Of a stretch of 64,000 nucleotides of DNA, positions 9,007 through 20,200 are shown piece after piece. The DNA is from Oxalobacter formigenes. Its GTDB lineage: Bacteria > Pseudomonadota > Gammaproteobacteria > Burkholderiales > Burkholderiaceae_D. A program made the position numbers and the translations under genes. The stretch covers positions 1,364,001 through 1,428,000 of the forward strand of contig NZ_CP018787.1 in assembly GCF_002127965.1 (NCBI RefSeq), read 5' to 3'. Below the pieces are notes generated by a model, which was not told the DNA's origin, did not search any database, and saw only the letters and a program-made list of their open reading frames with translations. Each line of letters starts with the position of its first letter. Position 1 is the stretch's first letter.

Positions 9007-9531
9007 TCATTCTTGAAGCCTTTCGGAAAACACTTTCCTGAACTGTCCAAGTGTTTTTTCATCGGCCTCTTCAGCCTTGTAAAAAACCAGAGGGTTCAGA
9101 TACGTCATACCGACGTATCCCGCACAAGCCTTGAACGGAGTCAAAACATCTTCCATCGTGCAATCAAGCGGGCTTTGGTGCGAGTATGCTTCTGCTGCTG
9201 CGCCAGCTGATGTCACGACAAGCATTTCCTTGCCTTTCAGAGCCGTTCCATTCGGCCCGTAACACCAGCCATAGCTCCAGACTTCGTTGAAATAGGCTTT
9301 CATCATGGGAGTCAGATTGAACCAGTGAAGAGGGAAAAGATAAACGATCCGTTCAGTCCCTTCGTGAGCCTTCTGTTCTGTCGGGATGTCAAATCCCGTC
9401 ACATCGTTTCCGTATAGCGTTTCAAGGTTTCTGACAGTGACATCCGGAATGCTTTCAGCTTCTCTTGCCAGGGTCCTGATGACTGTCGATTGTGAGGGGT
9501 ATGGATGGGAAACAATGACGAGTGTATTCAT
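9007..9531 (-). CDS. NAD(P)H quinone oxidoreductase, KefF/MdaB-like flavoprotein
   Basis: A 174-residue flavodoxin-like protein. It shows the FMN/FAD phosphate loop in SHPYPSQST (residues 8-16), the family segment VYLFPLHWFNLTPMMKAYFNEVW (about residues 68-90) and VVTSAGAAAEAYS. Such enzymes carry out two-electron reduction of quinones. Related KefF proteins act as ancillary subunits of potassium efflux systems, but no Kef channel is nearby. The gene is followed closely on the same strand by nothing else and preceded by an aldo/keto reductase, so a redox-stress grouping is possible. Confidence 0.88.
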   Translation of the reverse strand: MNTLVIVSHPYPSQSTVIRTLAREAESIPDVTVRNLETLYGNDVTGFDIPTEQKAHEGTERIVYLFPLHWFNLTPMMKAYFNEVWSYGWCYGPNGTALKGKEMLVVTSAGAAAEAYSHQSPLDCTMEDVLTPFKACAGYVGMTYLNPLVFYKAEEADEKTLGQFRKVFSERLQE

Positions 9532-9597
9532 AAGCTTCTCCTGTAGTTGGCAGGCGGGGGCAAGATTGTCACCGCCTGTTTTTCATCAATCATTCAC

Positions 9598-10965
<1,368 letters not shown>

Positions 10966-10996
10966 CTGGTTCACTTTTTTGCCAAAAGTGAACCAG
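10966..10996 (-). terminator. Strong hairpin after EamA gene
   Basis: CTGGTTCACTTTT pairs with AAAAGTGAACCAG (13 bp) across a 5-base loop, directly after the stop of the minus-strand transporter. It has the shape of a terminator but no long T run follows on either strand; it could also be the end of a dispersed repeat. Confidence 0.55.
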
Positions 10997-10999
10997 CCC

Positions 11000-11932
11000 T
11001 TATTTTTGGGAGGATGAAACCGGTGGTCTCTTTGATAATTCGGTGAAAATCACGGCAGAAAAGATCAGGGCTGCCCCGATATAGCCCTGGATTCCCAGAA
11101 TTTCATGAAGGAAAATGTAAGACAAAAGAGCGGAAAAGACGGGTTCCAGCGAGAAAATCAGGCCGATCTTTTCAGGAGATGTGTAACGCTGGGCAATCGG
11201 CTGGACGACAAAGCCGTAAGCACTGCAAATCAGGCCAAGGCCGAGAATGGCTCCCCACTGGAGTGGCGTCTGCGGCAAGGATGGCGTTTCAAGAAGGCAC
11301 ATGAACAGGGCACCCAGCAAGGAAGCGATCCCCAGCTGGATGATGCTGATCAGGAAGGCATCCGGGCCCTTGGCCACCTTGTCGATAACGATAATATAAA
11401 TCGCGTAGAAAAGCGCTCCGATCAGGCAGTAAATAGCCCCGAGGTCAAGGGAAATGCCATCTTTTGCCGTCAGCAGAAACAGTCCGGCAACTGCAAGCAG
11501 CGTACCGATCACAATGGTTTTCGATGGAAGCGTCCTCTTGAGCAGGCATTCCAGAACCGGTACCATCACGACCGTCGTACTCGTCAAAAAGCCGGCTGTC
11601 GATGCCGTGGTGTGGTTCACACCATTGACCATACCGTAAAAGATCAGAAAGAGGATGATTCCCATCACGATCCCTTTTGCCAGCGTGGAAACCGTCAACA
11701 GACGATAACGCGGGAAAAAAAGAACCGACATGACGAAAAAGGCAATCCCGAAACGCAGGGCAATCAGATTGTACGGGCCGATTCCATCCAGTCCGAGTTT
11801 CATCAGGAGATACGAAGACCCCCATGCCAGTGCCACACTGGCCATCAGCCATTCCGCTTTACGGCTATTCATGTATGCCGCCAGCGGAAAACAGGATTTC
11901 ATTTTGCGATCCTGTAGAAACCAACGGGACAT
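11000..11932 (-). CDS. EamA/DMT-family transporter
   Basis: A 310-residue membrane protein with about ten hydrophobic helices in two EamA halves. Typical segments are VALAWGSSYLLMKLGLDG in the first helix, ALRFGIAFFVM, and LIFSLEPVFSALLSYIFLHEILG in the second repeat. This is a presumed exporter of metabolites or drugs with unknown substrate. It differs clearly from the paralogue at 5895. The N-terminal 30 residues before SVALAWG are longer than usual, so an internal ATG could be the true start. A 13-bp hairpin follows the stop. Confidence 0.85.
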   Translation of the reverse strand: MSRWFLQDRKMKSCFPLAAYMNSRKAEWLMASVALAWGSSYLLMKLGLDGIGPYNLIALRFGIAFFVMSVLFFPRYRLLTVSTLAKGIVMGIILFLIFYGMVNGVNHTTASTAGFLTSTTVVMVPVLECLLKRTLPSKTIVIGTLLAVAGLFLLTAKDGISLDLGAIYCLIGALFYAIYIIVIDKVAKGPDAFLISIIQLGIASLLGALFMCLLETPSLPQTPLQWGAILGLGLICSAYGFVVQPIAQRYTSPEKIGLIFSLEPVFSALLSYIFLHEILGIQGYIGAALIFSAVIFTELSKRPPVSSSQK

Positions 11933-12183
11933 TGCAGCAGCCAGCCGAACGGACTGATTCAGGGTGTTTCAAGGGAAAGTCCGGATAAAGACGGTTGCAA
12001 TGCAAGTGCATGATGCCGAATAAAAAAATTGCCGAAAAGCTATTTTATCGGTTTCCGCTTTCTTTTATAAGGGATGAGGGGAAAAACCTGTGGAGCCGTT
12101 TTAATGTCGGAATCAGATCATGGCTAAAATTTCTGAAAGTTCTGGATGGGATTTTATTATCGATTTTTGTAGAAGTATGTCGG

Positions 12184-12492
12184 TCAATGAATTGTTTCGG
12201 ACTCCTTCATTACATTGGTCTGTGCATTCAGCCAGCGTAATAATGCGGTCGTGTCGTCTTCATTTTTGAATGGCCGGGTTTTTCCTGTCTGGGCAAAGAG
12301 TTGGCCTATGGCAGTAATCTCATGGTATACAGGAAGGATCTTCACCAACTGACAAAGAAAATCAACAGATACGTTATAATCTTTTATAAACTCATTCTTG
12401 GCGGCTTCGTTGAAATTTGATTTTTGAGATAAAAGTGTGCTGCACAGATAAAGCAGGCCTAATGTTTTTGAAATGTATTGTTCGTCGATCAT
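12184..12492 (-). CDS. Hypothetical small protein
   Basis: About 102 residues with no motif I recognise. It is acidic-neutral and predicted helical, with leucine-rich stretches (LGLLYLCSTLLS, FLCQLVKILP). No signal peptide is evident. The ATG at 12492 is taken; a TTG four codons upstream is possible, and neither has a clear ribosome binding site. It lies downstream of the Sel1-repeat genes on the same strand, but a terminator hairpin at 12524-12554 separates them, so it probably needs its own promoter. Confidence 0.45.
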   Translation of the reverse strand: MIDEQYISKTLGLLYLCSTLLSQKSNFNEAAKNEFIKDYNVSVDFLCQLVKILPVYHEITAIGQLFAQTGKTRPFKNEDDTTALLRWLNAQTNVMKESETIH

Positions 12493-12523
12493 AAGATTTT
12501 TCAAGTTTGATAATTAAAGAAAA

Positions 12524-12554
12524 AAATAAGCCGGAAAAATTTTCCGGCTTATTT
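12524..12554. terminator. Terminator after Sel1 gene
   Basis: A near-perfect palindrome: AAATAAGCCGGAAAA pairs with TTTTCCGGCTTATTT with a one-base centre. It lies just after the stop of the minus-strand Sel1 gene. Confidence 0.75.
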
Positions 12555-12572
12555 GTTTGAAAATCAGGTAAA

Positions 12573-13391
12573 TTAATTTTTCTGTTCAGCTTTTCTGGCC
12601 ATGTCGTTCCATCGTTGTGCTTCCTGCTGGTCTGGCTTGACACCGAGACGGCCTTTTGCATAGATGGAACCCAGTTCTTTCATGGCGTTGACGTTGCCGT
12701 TTCTGGCGGCTGTTTTGTACCAGTAGAGGGCTTTTTCACTATCCGGTTGGATACCTCTGCCCAAGGCATATGCTTTTCCCAAAAAGGCCTGTGCTCTGGC
12801 ATCACCCTTTTGAGCGCCCATAATGTAATACTGGACAGCACGGTTGACGTCTTTTTTGACACCATTGCCCAGAGTATAGAAAAGTCCAATTTGTGCATAA
12901 GCTGCACTATCGCCATGTTCAGCAGCGCGTTGATACCATTGTATAGCTTCTTGATAATCTTTTTTGACCCCTGTTCCTGTTGCGGTCAAATAGCCCATTT
13001 TCATTTCAGCGTCGGGATCATTTTGTTCTGCTGCTTTACGAAACCATTTAATGGATTCATTGATATCTTTTGAGACGCCGGTGCCATGTTGATACATAAG
13101 CCCCAGATTAAACTGGGCAACTGGTAAATTGGCATCAGCTGCTTTTTTGTACCACTTGAAGGCTTCTTTTGGATCTTTTTTGACTCCCTGACCTTCGTCG
13201 TACATATACCCGATCCGGTTCATGGTGGCTGGGTTATTGACCGCATCCGGTTTCATGAAAAAGGTCAGGGCTTCCTGATATTTTCCAGCATTATAGAGAT
13301 GGTTGCCTTCTTCAACATTGTCGGCGAACGCCAGAGTGGAACCAATCAGAATGAATGCGAAGAAGAGGGCTTTGAGGATGGTTTTCATCAT
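12573..13391 (-). CDS. Sel1-repeat protein, exported
   Basis: A 272-residue protein with a signal peptide (residues 1-23, ending TLAFADN) followed by about six tandem Sel1/TPR-like repeats of 36 residues. The repeats follow the pattern A.KWYKKAAD...AQFNLGLMY..G.GV.KD. Sel1 repeats form helical solenoids that bind other proteins, so a periplasmic scaffold or inhibitory partner is plausible. It is a tandem paralogue of the next gene upstream (13427-14242). The C-terminal repeat is almost identical to the truncated copy at 16287-16560, which points to local duplication. Confidence 0.9.
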   Translation of the reverse strand: MMKTILKALFFAFILIGSTLAFADNVEEGNHLYNAGKYQEALTFFMKPDAVNNPATMNRIGYMYDEGQGVKKDPKEAFKWYKKAADANLPVAQFNLGLMYQHGTGVSKDINESIKWFRKAAEQNDPDAEMKMGYLTATGTGVKKDYQEAIQWYQRAAEHGDSAAYAQIGLFYTLGNGVKKDVNRAVQYYIMGAQKGDARAQAFLGKAYALGRGIQPDSEKALYWYKTAARNGNVNAMKELGSIYAKGRLGVKPDQQEAQRWNDMARKAEQKN

Positions 13392-13426
13392 TTAAAAACA
13401 ATGCAGATCAGATCAGAACAGAACCA

Positions 13427-14242
13427 TCATGGCTGAGCTTCTTTTTGTTTGGCCATCTCAAGCCAGTGTCGGGATTTTTCCGGATTCTTCTCTATACCCA
13501 ATTGGCCAAGTTTGTAAATGCCGGACAACACCTTCATCGCAGTGATATTTCCGTTTTTGGCGGATTCCTTGTACCAATACAAGGCGCGATCGGCATCATA
13601 AGGAATCCCGCTTGCTTTCGCGTAGCAATCCGCGAGAAAAAGCTGTGCTTCGCCATCGCCCTTTTCTGCACCCATGATGTAATACTGGACAGCCCGGTTG
13701 GGGTCTTTTTTGACACCGTTTCCCTGATCATAGAAGAGGCCAATGTCTGCATAAGCCCTATTATCACCATGTTCTGCTGCGCGCCGATACCATTGCAAGG
13801 CTTCTTTGTAATTCTTTTGAGTACCGATACCTTCTACTGTGAGATACCCCATTTTCATTTCAGCTTTGGCGTGATTTTGTTCAGCTGCTTTGCGATACCA
13901 TTTGACAGCTTCAACCATATTTTTTGAAATGCCAGTACCCTTTTCATAAGAGAGTCCAAGGTTGAATTGAGCTTTGGCAAATCCCTGTTCAGCTGCTTTA
14001 AGATACCATTGATTGGCTATTTCAGCGTTTTTTTCTACACCTAAGCCCTTATCATAGAGATATCCAATAAGATTTTGTGCTGCAGGGTTTTTCTGGGCAT
14101 CAGGCGTCATGAGGTGGGTCATGGCCTGTTCATATTTTTTTGCTTTGTATAACTCGATCCCTGTAAGAGCATTGTCAGCAAAAACAGCGGAAGAACACAG
14201 CATTAAAATGAAAGAAAGAAATAGCTTGTAAGAAATTTTCAT
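13427..14242 (-). CDS. Sel1-repeat protein, exported
   Basis: A 271-residue protein starting MKISYKLFLSFILMLCSSAVFAD, a clear signal peptide with an Ala-X-Ala-like cleavage end. Some 22 extra upstream codons are unlikely to be translated, because the signal peptide would then be buried. About six Sel1 repeats follow (for example QWYRRAAEHGDNRAYADIGLFYDQGNGVKKD). It is separated from its paralogue by only 35 bases and both probably share a transcript. The function is unknown; some Sel1 proteins serve as immunity or assembly partners, but no partner is proven here. Confidence 0.9.
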   Translation of the reverse strand: MKISYKLFLSFILMLCSSAVFADNALTGIELYKAKKYEQAMTHLMTPDAQKNPAAQNLIGYLYDKGLGVEKNAEIANQWYLKAAEQGFAKAQFNLGLSYEKGTGISKNMVEAVKWYRKAAEQNHAKAEMKMGYLTVEGIGTQKNYKEALQWYRRAAEHGDNRAYADIGLFYDQGNGVKKDPNRAVQYYIMGAEKGDGEAQLFLADCYAKASGIPYDADRALYWYKESAKNGNITAMKVLSGIYKLGQLGIEKNPEKSRHWLEMAKQKEAQP

Positions 14243-14320
14243 CGTAGTGGTGTATCTCAAAATTGATAAGGCTGATTCATTATGATTAGCCCTTTCCGGC
14301 GAAGTCAATAGAAAATCGTG

Positions 14321-16012
14321 TTAGATAGGCTCTTTATCATCCCTAATGTTATCGTATTTCCTGACAACCGCCTTAGTCCCTTTCTCCTTGGCCTTCCCAA
14401 CCCCGTAATCCGTCACCACCGACTGAACCCAGCCCATCAGATCAGCCGGAGACTTGATGGAAGCAGGGGGTTTAAACGGGATATTCAAAAGAGAAAGCAT
14501 CCCCAGAGGAACCCCATACATCACCGATTCCGCGGCATGCGCTTCCCCGGTCTTGTCCAGCAGACCCGCATGAATATTTGACGCCACCGTCGCCGCAGAC
14601 ATCCCCGTAATCGCCGCAATCGAATCCGCTTTTCCCATCAATACGGAAAACGGCACCTTAACCATCTGATCCCCCAGCGTCTGGTAAAAATAATCCGTCA
14701 CATTCTGCATCGTCCTTTCCGGGTCCCCCTCAACGTACACCTGATCCAGCTTCATTGGCTGAAGTTCATCCATTTGCCTCTTGTATTCCTTAAGCGTCCC
14801 CTGAACCGCTCTCAAGGCTTTCGGATCACCGCCGGTCACGCTATAAACCAGTTCACCGGTCAGAGAAGCGAAGGAGTGAAAAGCGATCTTCCCATCCAGG
14901 ACGGCCTTATCAATCCCTTTTTCAAAAGAGTAGGCTTCCCGGCTGCCATGTTTGGGGTCAAAGCGGAAACCCTGGGACACACCGATATCTTCCTGCGCCT
15001 TGGCGATAGCATCGTGATTCAAATTTTGAAAAATGGCAGGAACCAGTTTGCCGGTAGACTGATCGGCTTCCCCGACAGGGCGAGTGCCGTCTTTACCATG
15101 AACAGGACTTTTCGGTCCCAGACCTTTATTGACATACTGAACGGCTGCTTTCCCGGCTTGTCTTTCCGCTTCGCCATAACTCTCATCCGGATGAGAGGGA
15201 TAAGACCGGCCATAACCGGTTACCGCTTTGTCAGGACCGAATACACTGCCGTAGATGCCTAACAATGCACGATAAAGCGGCGTCATGCTCTGATCCTGCG
15301 GAACATTCACACTCGCCGCCTGCGGCAGCAGCCTGTTGTCGGCCCTGATCATGGAAACGGGGGCATTGCCATATTGAAAGGCATTCTGTATTGACGGAAC
15401 CCCGTCGCGTTCGGGACGGTATTCAAGGGTGCGATAAGCGTTTGACGGATTGTCTTTATCATCCAGCCTGAGTTCCAGTGTTTGGGCTTTGGGTTGGGGC
15501 AGCCATTCCTGAAACTGCCGTCTGGCCTGTTCGACCTGTTCCCTGATGTCGGGATGCCGGTTCATATTCATTTGCAGCGTGACGTCCCTGACCACATCGG
15601 AATATCCCCTGACATCTTTTTTCCATCCTTCGACATACTCTTTGCTTCGATCCGGTGAGAGTCGTTGACCCGAATAATCGTTCGGATGGCGATTATCGTA
15701 TTTGTGTAGCAGGATGTCGGTTCGTTTCTCACCCGGTATCCCATCAAGGGGATCGTCGGGGTTGGTTTTCAGAACGGATGCCGGTTTATTGTTGTCGATG
15801 TCAACAGGTTGGGGCAGGGCTTGCTGAAGGGATTTTTGGAGTTCGGCCTGTTGTGCCTGTTGTTCCCGCAATAGTCTGGCCTGTTCCCGTTCCTGTTCGC
15901 GCCGCCGTTTTTCAGCTTCCCGCTCCAGTGCCCGGTTTTGTTCTTCCGGGTCCTGACTGCCGGAGAACATGTTTCCTATGGAACTGAAGTAATCATCGTC
16001 TTCACCGCTCAT
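14321..16012 (-). CDS. Protein of unknown function, phage-virion-like
   Basis: A 563-residue protein. Residues about 20-70 are a charged Glu/Arg/Gln-rich coiled-coil-like stretch, followed by a proline-rich linker. The middle is hydrophilic with no known motif. Residues about 450-520 contain hydrophobic segments (VPFSVLMGKADSIAAITGMSAATVASNIHAG; AAESVMYGVPLGMLSLLNIPF split by a polar gap). The last pattern recalls C-terminal parts of large phage injection or polyvalent proteins, a weak resemblance only. AGGAG lies 6 bases before the ATG. No promoter fits between the start and a terminator-like hairpin ending 18 bases upstream, so expression must read through an array of hairpins. It sits between Sel1 genes. 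Confidence 0.6.
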   Translation of the reverse strand: MSGEDDDYFSSIGNMFSGSQDPEEQNRALEREAEKRRREQEREQARLLREQQAQQAELQKSLQQALPQPVDIDNNKPASVLKTNPDDPLDGIPGEKRTDILLHKYDNRHPNDYSGQRLSPDRSKEYVEGWKKDVRGYSDVVRDVTLQMNMNRHPDIREQVEQARRQFQEWLPQPKAQTLELRLDDKDNPSNAYRTLEYRPERDGVPSIQNAFQYGNAPVSMIRADNRLLPQAASVNVPQDQSMTPLYRALLGIYGSVFGPDKAVTGYGRSYPSHPDESYGEAERQAGKAAVQYVNKGLGPKSPVHGKDGTRPVGEADQSTGKLVPAIFQNLNHDAIAKAQEDIGVSQGFRFDPKHGSREAYSFEKGIDKAVLDGKIAFHSFASLTGELVYSVTGGDPKALRAVQGTLKEYKRQMDELQPMKLDQVYVEGDPERTMQNVTDYFYQTLGDQMVKVPFSVLMGKADSIAAITGMSAATVASNIHAGLLDKTGEAHAAESVMYGVPLGMLSLLNIPFKPPASIKSPADLMGWVQSVVTDYGVGKAKEKGTKAVVRKYDNIRDDKEPI

Positions 16013-16030
16013 GTTTTTCTCCTGTTTATG

Positions 16031-16271
16031 AAAAAAGCTTTCCGGTTCATGAGGTGATGGCGGAAAGCTTTAAAAATAAAAAAACCTCCATTCGGAGGCA
16101 TGAAATAAAAAAGCCTCCCATCAGGAAGGCTTCAGGTATAAAAAAGGCCTCTCCATTAGAAAGACCCGAAAAATGGGCGCAACTTGCCCGACTGTTTATT
16201 TATACCTGTTTTTCAAACTTCTGTCAGCTATGTTCCGAGAATAAAAACAGCCGGAATATTTCCGGCTGTTT
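16031..16271 (-). repeat. Array of five terminator-like hairpins
   Basis: Five consecutive hairpins, each followed on the minus strand by a T run, lie directly upstream of the 563-residue gene. They are 16031-16071 (11-bp stem AAAGCTTTCCG), 16078-16098 (CCTCC/GGAGG), 16107-16132 (AAGCCT/AGGCTT), 16139-16170 (imperfect) and 16245-16271 (AAACAGCCGGAA/TTCCGGCTGTTT). Hairpins 2-4 share a CCTC-CAT core and look like diverged copies of one unit. Confidence 0.65.
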
Positions 16272-16286
16272 ATGAAGAGATAAGGG

Positions 16287-16560
16287 TTATTTCTTTTGTT
16301 CCGCTTTTCTGGCCATGTCGTTCCATCGTTTCGCTTCTTGTATGTCCTTTTGGACTCCGAGATCACCTTCTGCATAAATGGAACCCAGTTCTTTCATGGC
16401 ATTGACGTTTCCGTTTTTGGCTGCGGTTTTGTACCAGTAGAGGGCTTTTGGTATCTTTGGAAATTCCTTTTCCATAGGCATAGGCGGTGCCGAGGAGACC
16501 TTGTGCTTCAGGTTCACTGTGCTCCGAGTATGAAATATGGACAGGCTACTCTGGTTTAAA
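16287..16560 (-). pseudogene. Truncated, frameshifted Sel1-repeat gene
   Basis: The minus strand encodes a C-terminal Sel1 repeat (KALYWYKTAAKNGNVNAMKEL and KRWNDMARKAEQKK at the end) nearly identical to the end of the 12573-13391 protein. Immediately upstream the match continues in another frame (EPEAQGLLGTAYAYGKGIS), so one frameshift lies near 16450-16460. Further upstream no signal peptide or earlier repeats remain. This is a partial duplicate that has decayed. The hairpin at 16245-16271 resembles the terminator of the intact paralogue. Confidence 0.8.
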
Positions 16561-16855
16561 AGGGATAATGCCCAGTTCCGTTGACTGAAGCCAGTGGCTC
16601 GCAGGCATCGATTGCGGTATTCAGGTCATTTGGTTTTTCGATAATCGCAGCGGGCAGTGTAAGCTGGCCGGGAAGATTGGATTGCAGGCAACAAATTCAT
16701 TCATATAATTTCTATTTTACATAATATAAATTATGCGAAGTTTGTATGTGATGGCTAAGTACTAGAATCCGCAGGATATCTGAAAACATCTCAGTTCAAT
16801 TCGCCTGTTGTCAGATGAAATTGACTATGGCTGTCAGTCAAACCGGAGTCATGTC

Positions 16856-17158
16856 ATGAATGAAAAGAACAATCTCACCGATTCCCTGCGATGGATGAAT
16901 GTCTGGGGCGAAGTGATCAATGCGAATGGAGAAAGAAAAACGGCGCGAATGCGTACGGCCAACAGCTACAGCCTGACTGTTACGGGTTCACTGGCTGTGA
17001 TTGACTATCTGATGAATCATCGGCCTGATGGTGGAACCTATACGCCAGCAAAGCTGATCGGTACCGATCAGCTTATGCGATTGCCTGAATCGGGAACACT
17101 GGAAATCGTCTGGTTTAAAGTTAATGTTTTTTCTTTTGAGTTTGCTTTATATATATGA
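16856..17158 (+). pseudogene. C-terminal remnant of a saccharopine-dehydrogenase-like gene
   Basis: A frame of about 100 residues from ATG 16856, or from further upstream. It contains WGEVINANGERKTARMRT, then YSLTVTGSLAVIDYLMNHRP, then GTYTPAKLIGTDQLMRLP. This matches what I know of the C-terminal part of saccharopine dehydrogenase/trans-acting enoyl reductase proteins, which are normally about 350 residues. The N-terminal Rossmann domain (GxGxxG) is absent, and upstream DNA belongs to the Sel1 remnant region. A 5'-truncated pseudogene is the simplest reading; a small independent gene is less likely. Confidence 0.5.
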
Positions 17159-17166
17159 AAATAAAC

Positions 17167-17203
17167 AAAAAGGAGCTATTTTTTCAAGAGGCAGCTCCTT
17201 TTT
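17167..17203. terminator. Bidirectional intrinsic terminator
   Basis: AAAAAGGAGCT pairs with AGCTCCTTTTT (11 bp) with a 15-base loop, between the plus-strand remnant and the end of the minus-strand autotransporter gene. Confidence 0.8.
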
Positions 17204-17230
17204 TGTCATTACTGCCCGTTTTCGCAAAGG

Positions 17231-20200
17231 TCAATCAAACTGCCGGTTTATTTTCAGCATGAAACCACGCGATTTTTCATTGCCTGATTTCTGGTAAGCA
17301 GCACTGAACCCGATACTCAAGCGGTCTTTTTGCATATCCAGTCCCAGTGAACCGTTCCAGGACGTACTATCCATTATTTCCGTTCTGGTGATGTCACTCG
17401 CAGCGACGCCAGGGACATGGATACGCGTCGAGGCGTTCCTGTCGCCGGTTGCCGGAATAAAGGAAATGTCCAGTTTCGGTTTCACTGTCCAGCCGTTTTT
17501 GGCAACATAATCGCGGCTTAAGGTCACTCCAACCGGGATTTGCCAGATGTTCTGGGTGTCGCTACCGGTATTGAAAACAGTGCCCTGGCTGTTATGGGTT
17601 TTGAAAGCGTCTGTTTTCAGTCTGAGCCAGCGTACTCCGATATGAGGTGTCACGTCGAAAGTTGCTGTTTTCAACCGGTATTCACCCTGTGCGCCAATCG
17701 TCCATATTTGCGTATCCACGTCCGCTTTCAGCGTATCTCCCAGTGTTGAAGGAACCGTTTGTTTGAGCTCGTTCTTTCCCTTCATGTAACCGATATCGAC
17801 CATGAGATTGGCGTTGCCACTGTTCAAGCTGCCGTAGGCGCTGAGTCCGTAAGTGTCATAATCGTTTCGGGTATCGTTGAAATCTCCGCGGGATTTGCCC
17901 TCGCCCGTGCCGATATTAAGCGCACCACCGGCACGGAAACTGCCGTTACCTTTATCTTTCCATGTGTAATCGGCTCCGGCCACAATGCCACCGAAATCGT
18001 TCTTGTAGTCGGCGTTGAAGCGCCCTGCCCGGATGCCACTGCTGTCGCTGTCACGATAAAGCATACTGGCCCACAAATCGGGACCTTCACGATGCAGTGA
18101 AGGCGCACCACGCTGATTGACGCTGTTGCTCAGTGACAGATGATCCTGCAAGGCACGGTTGACGGAACCGGAAGCAGAAATAGCGGATGCCTGTACGCCT
18201 GCGGCGATGGCTATCTGTGCGGCGCCATTGATGGTGCGGACGGTATCGTTCGGGGCAAGATACCGGTTGTCCATCGTTCTTGAAAGGAATGCAATACCCG
18301 CGTTGGAACTGTCAATGTCGTTACGGCCGCCGAACCATATTTCACTGATGGTTCCCGGCATGACGACACCGGGCAGCGTACTGGCCACATCCAGTGCCCT
18401 GGCTTCCACCTTGATGGTTCCGGTTTCGCTCTTGTCGATCGTCAGTCCGATTAGCTGGTCCGTTGATGACAGATAATCTCCTTCCCATCCCTTGACGTTC
18501 GCATTGTCTGCAAAACCGCTTGTGATGACGTATTTTCCTGTTGTGGCATTGCCTATAAGCAGCGATGCATTCTGAGCCACGTAGAGGGCTCCACCTTCCG
18601 AGGAGAGTGCCGCATTGCCATTCAAGCCTGATGCATCCACTATCAGGAGTGACCCGTTTGCGAAGGTGGCGGTGTTTGGGGCGAGCGGCGAAGTGGGCGC
18701 GGAAGTTTTTGAACCGTCGACCACGATGGCTCCCTGAGTCGGGCTGAGGTGTTGCGCAGCGGTAATGGACAGAGCAGCACTGATATCGTCTTTTCCCCAT
18801 TTCAGTCCTGAGGTGTTGAACATGTCGATACTGCGGTCTACCGAAGTTTCTCCCAGTACAAGCAGGGAATTTTGTCCTACTGTCAGTTCACCGTCCACGG
18901 TCTGGTTGTTGAAAACCAGGGCGCCATGAGAGGCTGTTACGATTGTATCGTTACCAAGCCATGCGGGGTCCAGAAAAATCCCTCCTCCGTTAAGCGATAC
19001 GGATGAACTGGAGAGTTTGCCTGCTGCACTTCCATTACCCACGGAAATCGTCATGCCGGAGTTGGCGACAAGATTTTCGGTTTTCAATGTACCGGTAACA
19101 CTCATCGTGCCGCCAGCCACTTCGAGAGAATTGCCTTCAACCGTTCCCGATATGACAGTGTCTCCACCGCGTTGCTTCAATTGTTCGATCTGTGCCGATC
19201 CGGATACATTGAAATTTCCGCCTTCGAGTTCTACCGATGAAGAGGCAAGTTTTCCGGCGATGTTGGTTTCCCCCGTCGTCTGTTTCACCGAGGTTTGCAG
19301 GGTTGCATGTTCATCGATATTGAGTGTTCCGCCGTTGTTGTTGATGCCTGCAACGGCTTGCCCGGCTGTGCTGTCAGACTCGCCGGTAATACTGTGTTCG
19401 CCACCGCGGACGTTGACTATGCTGGAACTCCCGATCTGCACGTTTCCGGTGAGAGTGCCACTGGAAGCCATCCCAGTCGTACCGAGATTGAGCGTCCCTT
19501 CGGGAGTTGCGCTATTAGTCGATCCCACATGAACATCAACTGCCTTGTTTCCTTCGTTTCCGGCCTGCACGAGAGATGTGTTTGTCTCACCGCCCAGAAG
19601 CGTCAGGTATTGTCCACCTGTAATCGTCACTTCCGAGCCATCCGTTCCCAGATTCAGGTTGCTTCCACCGATGCTGCCCTCAATGGACTCTGCACTGCCG
19701 TGGGAACCGCTTGATGCGCCAACGACCAGATTGTTGCCTTTTGAGTCGGTTCCTGTGGTAAGGGTAGCACCACCAAGGACCATATTACTGAGGCCACTTG
19801 AGTTCAAATCACTTATTGAAACACTGGAAGAAGCATTTCCCGAGTTGTCATAGAGATTACCCGTAAAGATGATTTCCCTGCCACTCGTTTTATCGACCCC
19901 CAGTATTCCGGCAGCAGAACTGGCATATTTGAGGTTATATTTCGCATCGTTGAAAGAGATGAGTCCCTTTTTGAAGTCGATATGCTCTTTCAGTTTGCCT
20001 GCGTCTTCGTCTCTACCTTCCGAACCCAGTGCAGTTTCGAAAATATGGCTTGTATCCGTTAACAGCGTACCACCGTTGATCGTCAGGCTGGCATTATCTC
20101 CCACGAAGGAAAATGAGGAAGAATCCAGCGTTCCTCCCGTGACCGAGACGGCATTTCTGATATTCCAGTGTTGGGCAACGCTTAATATACCCTCTTCCAC

